A stretch of 64,000 nt of DNA from positions 868,001 to 932,000 of the forward strand of contig NZ_CP016477.1 of assembly GCF_001693275.1 (NCBI RefSeq), written 5' to 3'. Both the position numbers and the translations under genes were made by a program. Below the pieces are notes generated by a model. It searched no databases, had not been told where the DNA came from, and saw only the letters and a list, made by a program, of their open reading frames with translations. The DNA comes from Picosynechococcus sp. PCC 7117. GTDB taxonomy: Bacteria; Cyanobacteriota; Cyanobacteriia; Cyanobacteriales; MRBY01. Each line of letters opens with the position of its first letter. Position 1 is the first letter of the stretch. Below, piece after piece: positions 58,205 to 64,000 of the stretch.

Positions 58205-58705
58205 ATGGATACCACGACGCAAATTTTGTTTGAAACTGGCAAGGATGCTTTTCTTCAGGGGGAATATCGCCAAAGCATCGACTATTTCCAGCGCACCGTT
58301 GCAAATCTACCTCCCTATTCCCGCGAATCTGGGGAAGTGCAACTCTGGCTTGTCAGTGCGTACCAGGCGAACAATCAAGGGGAAAAGGCGATCGCCCTCT
58401 GCCGCGAACTAATGACCCATCCCTTTGCCAGCACCAGCCAACGGGCCCAGCGACAACTGTACATCCTCGAAGCTCCCAAACTTGAACGGCCCAAGGAGTG
58501 GCTCACGGAAATCCCCAGCTTAGATAACCTTGATCCGGCAAAATCGCTCTACGTCGAAGGCAAGAAAAAAGTGGAAACCAAAGCACTTGCCATCGAGGAT
58601 TTGGAAGATCTATCCCAAATTGAAACCCAGGATAATCAGTTTCTCTGGTGGGCTTTGGGCTTGGGTCTCATTGGCTTGACCAGTTGGGGCATTTGGGGCG
58701 GTTAG
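58205..58705 (+). CDS. TPR-like protein with C-terminal membrane helix
   Basis: 166 residues from ATG 58205. Residues 5-85 form tetratricopeptide-like helices (F-E-T-G-K-D-A-F-L-Q-G-E-Y-R-Q-S-I-D-Y-F-Q, then A-Y-Q-A-N-N-Q-G-E-K-A-I-A-L-C). An acidic linker and one final membrane helix (F-L-W-W-A-L-G-L-G-L-I-G-L-T-S-W-G) anchor it. A small conserved cyanobacterial protein; function unknown to me. Located between murT and the O-antigen-ligase-type gene on the same strand. Confidence 0.78.
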   Translation: MDTTTQILFETGKDAFLQGEYRQSIDYFQRTVANLPPYSRESGEVQLWLVSAYQANNQGEKAIALCRELMTHPFASTSQRAQRQLYILEAPKLERPKEWLTEIPSLDNLDPAKSLYVEGKKKVETKALAIEDLEDLSQIETQDNQFLWWALGLGLIGLTSWGIWGG

Positions 58706-58776
58706 AATCTCCAGCAATCCAAGAAGAGTGGGGTGGTGCGGTAGGATTTGAAAGCTGTGGCTCCCTTCCCCTCGGT

Positions 58777-60072
58777 ATGATCAAACATTCGTCAGCCTCA
58801 ACTTTAGAATATTTACCACCCCTAACAGAACTGGGGATGGTTCTCCTGCCGATCGCCCCTGGCTGGGGGGTCGCTTGTCTGGGGATTCAAATGATTATGT
58901 TGTTAAAACAGGCTGGACGACAGCTATGGCAGCAACCGTTAACTTGGATTTTTGGGGCCATTTCAATTTGGCTATTCGGAGTAACGGCGATCGCCCCCTA
59001 TCCTTTGGAATCGTTGTTGGGGGTTGCTAACTTTGTCCCGTTTTTCCTAGTTTTTCTCGCTTTCTCGACCCTCTTTAATACCTTGGAGCGTTTGGATCGC
59101 TTGGCGTGGCTGATTGTGGCCCCTTCTTTGGCGATCGCCGTTTTAGGTTTAGGGGAGCTTTGGTTTGGCTGGCGGACGCCCCCTCTGATTTGGCAACTGT
59201 TTGGCTGGGGTTTGACAGGGGAAGGAAATCCCCCCACGCGGTTGTCCTCCACGTTCATGTATGCCAACATTTGCGCCGCCTATCTGCTGATGGCTTTTTT
59301 ATTGGGGGTGGGGCTGTGGTTGCGGGATTTCGCTTGGGGAAAGTTACGGCAGTCCCGAATTTTTCTTTATCTCACTGTGACCCTACTCCTCGATGGTGTT
59401 GCCCTGATTTTGACAAATTCCCGGAATGTCTGGGCGATCGCCTTTTTAGGGCTGTTTATCTATGCCATTTATGTGGGTTGGTGGTGGATTTGTGGCTTTG
59501 CAACGGGCTTCGGTACCGCCATTCTCGGCGCATCTTTTGGCCAAACCCCCTGGCGCGATCCCCTGCGTCAGATTGTGCCTTACTATTTTTGGGGGCGTTT
59601 ATCGGATCAAATGCACCGTGGCCGTGCCATCGAAGATCTCCGCATTACCCAATGGCAGTTTGTCCTAGACATGATTCGTCAGCGGCCTTTGACGGGGTGG
59701 GGCATCCGCAGTTTTACCCCCAGCTACGAAGTGGCGATGAACCGTTGGCTGGGCCACCCCCACAATTTTTATCTGATGCTCACTTCTGAAATTGGCATTC
59801 CCTTCGCTGCTTTACTGATCGGTACCATCGGCTGGCTCTATGCCCAGGGAGTGTTGGCCTGGCGCAGGTTATCTGATCGGGGCGATCGCCTGTTGTTGTT
59901 CAGTTATCTGATGGCTTTTGGCGGTTATATTTTGTTTAATACCCTTGATGTGACGGTGCTGGATTTGCGTTTAAATCTATTTACTTGGCTCCTCCTGAGC
60001 GCGATCTGGGGTTTGGGGCAACAGGTAAATTACCCCAGAAATCAAAGTCAAAGCGACAGCCAGCCAGAATAA
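58777..60072 (+). CDS. O-antigen ligase / polymerase-type membrane protein (Wzy_C family)
   Basis: 431 residues from ATG 58777; earlier in-frame starts overlap the preceding gene. About 11 membrane helices. The Wzy_C/IctB blocks L-T-N-S-R-N-V-W-A, P-L-T-G-W-G-I-R-S-F and H-P-H-N-F-Y-L-M-L-T-S-E-I-G are present, the last with the conserved His needed in ligases. It could join or polymerise surface polysaccharide; some cyanobacterial relatives were first named IctB. Its 3' end overlaps pgsA on the other strand by 96 bases. Confidence 0.82.
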   Translation: MIKHSSASTLEYLPPLTELGMVLLPIAPGWGVACLGIQMIMLLKQAGRQLWQQPLTWIFGAISIWLFGVTAIAPYPLESLLGVANFVPFFLVFLAFSTLFNTLERLDRLAWLIVAPSLAIAVLGLGELWFGWRTPPLIWQLFGWGLTGEGNPPTRLSSTFMYANICAAYLLMAFLLGVGLWLRDFAWGKLRQSRIFLYLTVTLLLDGVALILTNSRNVWAIAFLGLFIYAIYVGWWWICGFATGFGTAILGASFGQTPWRDPLRQIVPYYFWGRLSDQMHRGRAIEDLRITQWQFVLDMIRQRPLTGWGIRSFTPSYEVAMNRWLGHPHNFYLMLTSEIGIPFAALLIGTIGWLYAQGVLAWRRLSDRGDRLLLFSYLMAFGGYILFNTLDVTVLDLRLNLFTWLLLSAIWGLGQQVNYPRNQSQSDSQPE

Positions 60073-60513
60073 ACCGAAAGCCAATATTTCCCCTTGGGCG
60101 GTAATTGGGTAAATTAACAAGGCGATCGCCGCAATTTGGGTCACTGTTTTCGCCTTTCCCCAGAGATTGGCCCCCTGAATTTTCTTTTCCCCGGTGACGC
60201 GCCAGCCAGCAATGGTCAGTTCCCGCGCCAAAATCAGGAAAACGCCCCAAGCAGGAATTTGTTGTAGATGAACCAAAGATAATAGCGGCGCTGTGACCAG
60301 CAGTTTATCCACGAGGGGATCGAGAAATTTGCCTAAATCTGTCACCTGATCCAGTTTGCGGGCTAAATAGCCATCCAGCCAATCGGTCAGGGCCACGACG
60401 AGAAAAATAATTAGGGCAATGAGACGTAGTCTCGGCGTCGGATTTTCTAACAGAAATAAGAGGAAAGGCACACCCGCCAATCGAGAAACCGTGATCCAAG
60501 TGGGTAAATTCAT
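59977..60513 (-). CDS. pgsA: CDP-diacylglycerol--glycerol-3-phosphate 3-phosphatidyltransferase
   Basis: 178 residues. Makes phosphatidylglycerol phosphate, precursor of phosphatidylglycerol, the only phospholipid of thylakoids. The CDP-alcohol phosphotransferase motif is complete: D-W-L-D-G-Y-L-A-R-K, then G-K-F-L-D-P-L-V-D-K-L (about residues 43-72). Several membrane helices. Convergent to the Wzy-type gene with a 96-base overlap. Confidence 0.94.
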   Translation of the reverse strand: MNLPTWITVSRLAGVPFLLFLLENPTPRLRLIALIIFLVVALTDWLDGYLARKLDQVTDLGKFLDPLVDKLLVTAPLLSLVHLQQIPAWGVFLILARELTIAGWRVTGEKKIQGANLWGKAKTVTQIAAIALLIYPITAQGEILAFGLFWLAVALTLISGVIYLLPQTPDRAQEEPSK

Positions 60514-60556
60514 ATAAACTTCTCAGAACAACCTAACCTCCCATCATGTCACACCA

Positions 60557-61138
60557 ATGTCTGTTTCCATGACACGCGTTGCCCTCTTTGGTACCAGTGC
60601 TGATCCGCCTACGGTGGGCCACCAAGCGATCCTCCGCTGGCTCAGTGAACATTACGATCAAGTGGCGGTTTGGGCTGCCGATAATCCCTTTAAAAAGCAT
60701 GGGGCATCCTTGGCTCAACGGTCGGCGATGTTGCAGTTGGTGATCGAAGATTTAGGTTGCGACAATGTTTTGGTGGATGAACGCCTCAGCGATCGCCGCA
60801 GCTTACATACCCTCCAGCACGCCCAGACTATTTGGGGTCAAGAAACAGCGTTTTTTCTGGTAATTGGCTCTGATCTAGTCAGTCAAATTCCCCGTTGGTA
60901 CCGGGCCAAGGATCTCCTCCGACAAGTTACTCTCCTCATCTTTCCCCGCCGGGGCTACCCTCTCCAACCAGAAGCACTCCAACAACTAGAAGCCCTCAAG
61001 GGTTCCTGGGAAACGGCTACCTATGTGCCGCCTTCGGTTTCTTCCAGTGAATATCGCAGTGAAGGCAAACAAAAGACAGTTATTCCCGCTGTTACTGAAT
61101 ATATCCAGACCCACAAGCTGTATCAAGAGCTTTCTTGA
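60557..61138 (+). CDS. nadD: Nicotinate-nucleotide adenylyltransferase
   Basis: 193 residues. Adenylates nicotinate mononucleotide in NAD synthesis. Nucleotidyltransferase signatures: G-T-S-A-D-P-P-T-V-G-H (about 11-21; TxGH) and S-S-S-E-Y-R near the C-terminus (the IS-S-T-x-I-R motif). Start ATG 60557; a second Met four codons later is an alternative. Divergent from pgsA with 43 bases between. Confidence 0.9.
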   Translation: MSVSMTRVALFGTSADPPTVGHQAILRWLSEHYDQVAVWAADNPFKKHGASLAQRSAMLQLVIEDLGCDNVLVDERLSDRRSLHTLQHAQTIWGQETAFFLVIGSDLVSQIPRWYRAKDLLRQVTLLIFPRRGYPLQPEALQQLEALKGSWETATYVPPSVSSSEYRSEGKQKTVIPAVTEYIQTHKLYQELS

Positions 61139-61143
61139 GTCGT

Positions 61144-61860
61144 TTAAAAATTACGCATCAGTCGGGGCGATCGCCGTTTTGGATAGGGTCTTGGGGGAGG
61201 ATTATTGGGATTTTTGCTGTAGCGTACCCGCAGTTGTTCCCGCACATCCCAAAACACATCCCGTCGCAAATAGGGATATAGCCCTACCCAAAGATTCAGT
61301 CGAGGTACATAGGCATCCGTCACCTTTAGTTTGGGGCCGAGATTGCGCTGATTCGATAACACCAACAGTTCAACGGCTTGGCCTGGTTTGAGGTTGCGAT
61401 GGATGGGGGCGACTGGGGCTTGAATGCGGGCCAAATAGCCTTCTTTGTCGCCGACTTCTAAGTTAATGCGGCGTTCTCGATTTTCGACCCGCAACAAACG
61501 ACCAAGTTTATCGACTTCTTCCTGGGTACGGACAATTTCTTCGGTGAGGTAAACATCGAGAATCTTGCCTCGCCAAAAAAAACAGTAGGCTTGCCGTCGA
61601 TATTCTGCGTTTTTCAGACTGGCTGAGTAAATGGGCGACCAAAACCAATACAAACCACCAATGATTTGGGTCAAGAGCCGCAGGGAATCGGTTTCTCGCA
61701 GCAAGAGGCCCAGTAAATAAAACAAGACCACCAAAATAAAGGAGATTAGGGCGCGTCGTAAAAAATCTTCGGTTTTCCCCCAGTAATATTGGTATTGCTC
61801 GGCGCTGGCGACCAGGGGAATCAGTTGTTCAAATTTCTCTTGGGTAATGGGAATGAGCAT
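61144..61860 (-). CDS. Conserved membrane protein of unknown function
   Basis: 238 residues. Two membrane helices (about 36-54 and 62-80) after a short cytoplasmic start, then a soluble part of about 150 residues and a basic, proline-rich tail (P-P-P-R-P-Y-P-K-R-R). I take it to be a conserved cyanobacterial hypothetical protein; no domain with known function is recognised. It follows the Rpn-like gene by three bases, so the two may be translated from one mRNA. Confidence 0.72.
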   Translation of the reverse strand: MLIPITQEKFEQLIPLVASAEQYQYYWGKTEDFLRRALISFILVVLFYLLGLLLRETDSLRLLTQIIGGLYWFWSPIYSASLKNAEYRRQAYCFFWRGKILDVYLTEEIVRTQEEVDKLGRLLRVENRERRINLEVGDKEGYLARIQAPVAPIHRNLKPGQAVELLVLSNQRNLGPKLKVTDAYVPRLNLWVGLYPYLRRDVFWDVREQLRVRYSKNPNNPPPRPYPKRRSPRLMRNF

Positions 61861-61863
61861 TGG

Positions 61864-62694
61864 TTAATCTTGGGTGCCCTCTTGTGGCGATCGCCCTTGA
61901 TGATCCTGAATGATTTTGGTCACCGCTTCAACAGAATCATCGACAATCTCGGCAATTTCCTCCACCGAAAAATTCCTTTGTAAAAGACGAAGTACAACTG
62001 AAATTTCTTTTTCTCGCTGACCTCGACGCTGACCTCGACTAAGAATTTCGTTATACCAAGGCGATTCCCGAAGTACAGTCATATCCCACCTCATAATTTG
62101 TTGAACAAGGGGCAGATCCAATACAAAGCTAGCAAAAAAGGCCAACAGCGGCTCCAATTCATCGAGTCGTTCCTCTTGACGGAGTTGGTAGACCGCTTCC
62201 CGAATTAAGCTTTCATCATTGCCCCCGGCGAGAATCGGAACAAAGGGCAACAATGAGGTTAGGGATTGGGCCAAAACCAAATTAGCTTCCACCTCCCAAA
62301 GATTAATCACCTGATAGTCCTGCCTCGTTTGCAACCCTTTAAACACCGCTTGGTAGGAAGTCGGAATCTGGGGTTTGCTTGCCGGGGGCAGAATATTGAT
62401 CAGTACTGGGTAAACGGGCAAGTTGAATTTTTCCCGCGCTAAGGCTGCATAGGCCGTCATCCGACGGGGCATCTGGGCGGTATAACGCAACTGCAATTCG
62501 TTGAGCAGCAGAAAATCGCCATCCTGGGGACAGGTCACGCGCAACAGCACATCGCTATCCCGGCTGACCCACTGGAATTGGGGATCGATAAATTCCTGGG
62601 CCTGGAGCGTTTGATCCCCCATGACCCACTGCACCCAGGCATCGGGGTTAAGACTAATGAGACGTTTACTGCCAATATCGGCGGATTTAGCCAT
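61864..62694 (-). CDS. Rpn/PD-(D/E)XK nuclease-family (transposase-like) protein
   Basis: 276 residues. The N-terminal half has the predicted endonuclease core: Asp in S-D-V-L-L-R-V and the E-x-Q in L-L-N-E-L-Q-L-R-Y, then R-R-M-T-A-Y-A-A-L and P-V-Y-P-V-L-I-N-I-L. The middle resembles many cyanobacterial 'Rpn family recombination-promoting nuclease/putative transposase' proteins. The C-terminus is helical with S-R-G-Q-R-R-G-Q-R-E and a short helix-turn-helix-like end. No element ends or target duplications are seen, so it is treated as a chromosomal member. Confidence 0.75.
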   Translation of the reverse strand: MAKSADIGSKRLISLNPDAWVQWVMGDQTLQAQEFIDPQFQWVSRDSDVLLRVTCPQDGDFLLLNELQLRYTAQMPRRMTAYAALAREKFNLPVYPVLINILPPASKPQIPTSYQAVFKGLQTRQDYQVINLWEVEANLVLAQSLTSLLPFVPILAGGNDESLIREAVYQLRQEERLDELEPLLAFFASFVLDLPLVQQIMRWDMTVLRESPWYNEILSRGQRRGQREKEISVVLRLLQRNFSVEEIAEIVDDSVEAVTKIIQDHQGRSPQEGTQD

Positions 62695-62708
62695 AATTTT
62701 GGCAAGTA

Positions 62709-63536
62709 CTACAGGATATTTTCTAAGCCGTAAACAAGGGTATTTAACTCAGTCACTTTACGAATCGAGAGCAGTACACCGGGCATATAGCAGGAGCGAT
62801 CGCTGGTGTCATGGCGTAGGGTATAGATTTGACCAGGAGCACCGAAAATCATTTCCTGGTGGGCGATTAAACCAGGTAACCGAACGCTATGGATGCGGAT
62901 ATTATCTTCGGTGACAGCTCCCTTTGCACCGGGCATCTCTTCTTTTTCTTCTACTTCAGCGGGATTGAATTGCTTGCCGAGTTCCGCCAACATCTGCGCC
63001 GTTTTAATCGCAGTGCCACTGGGGGCATCGGCTTTTTGGTTGTGGTGTAGCTCGATGATTTCGACGTGATCAAAATATTTAGCGGCCTGTAATGAAGCCT
63101 GTTGCATGAGGACGACGCCAATGGAAAAGTTGGGAATAATCAATGCTCCGGTGCTGGCTTTTTCGGCAAATTCCTTGAGGTCATTGATTTGTTCTTCGCT
63201 TAATCCTGTGGTTCCCACAACAGGACGCACCCCATAGGCGATCGCCGCGCGCGTATTCGCATAAACCCCACTGGGATGGGTAAAGTCCACCATCACCCCT
63301 TGGATTTTGCTCTGGGTCGCCATGACCAGGGAAGCCTCTAAATCATTCACAATGGGCACTTCAATCGCACCACAGCCCGCAACTTCCCCTGCATCCTGAC
63401 CGAGGAGCGCCGGATTTTTATCCACAGCAGCGACAATTTCTAGATCCGCTGCCCCAGCCACTGCTTTGACCACTTCCCGGCCCATTTTGCCACCGGCACC
63501 GTTGATCACCACTGGGATTTTGTTGATATTTTCCAT
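62709..63536 (-). CDS. dapB: 4-hydroxy-tetrahydrodipicolinate reductase
   Basis: 275 residues. Second committed step of lysine/diaminopimelate synthesis. NAD(P) motif N-G-A-G-G-K-M-G-R (12-20), V-G-T-T-G-L (at about 106-111), and the catalytic E-L-H-H-N-Q-K-x-D-A-P-S-G-T block are complete. ATG 63536; divergent from purA with 92 bases between. Single gene. Confidence 0.96.
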   Translation of the reverse strand: MENINKIPVVINGAGGKMGREVVKAVAGAADLEIVAAVDKNPALLGQDAGEVAGCGAIEVPIVNDLEASLVMATQSKIQGVMVDFTHPSGVYANTRAAIAYGVRPVVGTTGLSEEQINDLKEFAEKASTGALIIPNFSIGVVLMQQASLQAAKYFDHVEIIELHHNQKADAPSGTAIKTAQMLAELGKQFNPAEVEEKEEMPGAKGAVTEDNIRIHSVRLPGLIAHQEMIFGAPGQIYTLRHDTSDRSCYMPGVLLSIRKVTELNTLVYGLENIL

Positions 63537-63610
63537 GACTTCCCTTAGAAAACTTTTTTAAAAAGCTTGACACAAGATCGCCAAAGTCACAATAATTGAA
63601 GTTTGTGTGA

Positions 63611-64000
<390 letters not shown>

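Noticed and set aside
61864-62694. Rpn-like gene as part of a mobile element
   Set aside because: No inverted repeats or target duplications around it; the family is often chromosomal.

Overview
The window reads as chromosome of a unicellular marine-type cyanobacterium, most like the Picosynechococcus / Synechococcus PCC 7002 group. The evidence is a dense set of photosynthesis genes (petB-petD for cytochrome b6f, petH for FNR with a CpcD-like linker domain, ndhF for NDH-1, ctpA for D1 maturation, sqdB for sulfolipid, a 56-residue Hli protein, sipA) and very frequent copies of the HIP1 palindrome GGCGATCGCC. The genus is inferred from gene content, not from a database search.

Layout. 1-6.6 kb: the end of an isoaspartyl peptidase gene, a peptide-type ABC permease, gyrA and comEC. 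6.9-8.8 kb: an AT-rich accessory island with a RelE-type toxin-antitoxin (TA) pair, a DUF2283-type pair and an abortive-infection protein. 8.8-21 kb: thiC with a TPP riboswitch, a GNAT enzyme, a degenerate histidine kinase, an HdrB-like protein, a YoeB/YefM TA pair inserted between it and a monomeric isocitrate dehydrogenase, petBD, ctpA, an MFS sugar transporter and rpmB. 21-31 kb: sqdB, a MASE1-GGDEF gene split by an IS1-family element, an orphan cytosine-5 methylase, murD, an OmpR-type regulator next to a stand-alone GAF protein with cyanobacteriochrome-like cysteines, and petH. 31-36 kb: ndhF, sipA, a flavoprotein and hli. 36-43.4 kb: a cyanate cluster (AraC-type response regulator, cynA-cynB-cynD transporter, cynS cyanase, an NTF2-like protein, a PAS histidine kinase). 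43-53.7 kb: an alpha/beta hydrolase, a MASE1 hybrid kinase, the glutathione-dependent formaldehyde pathway (frmA-fghA), then a rearranged block of Ser/Thr kinase genes and fragments with a ParE-type TA pair. 53.7-64 kb: an FbpC-like ATPase, rsfS, a pentapeptide-repeat protein, murT, an O-antigen-ligase-type membrane protein, pgsA, nadD, an Rpn-like nuclease, dapB and the start of purA.

Most notable signals. (1) The kinase-FGE fusion at 49520-51319 ends in a segment that looks like the variable region of a diversity-generating retroelement target, and a perfect stem with a GCAA tetraloop lies downstream; no reverse transcriptase is in the window. (2) Two TA modules (12.9-13.4 kb and 51.6-52.1 kb) each lie between two copies of the 3' end of the preceding gene (60 bp and 264 bp direct repeats), as expected from integration of circular DNA by homologous recombination. 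(3) The stand-alone GAF protein has both the DXCF and Cys-His motifs, 28 residues apart. (4) Removing the IS element in silico restores an exact 516-codon MASE1-GGDEF gene.
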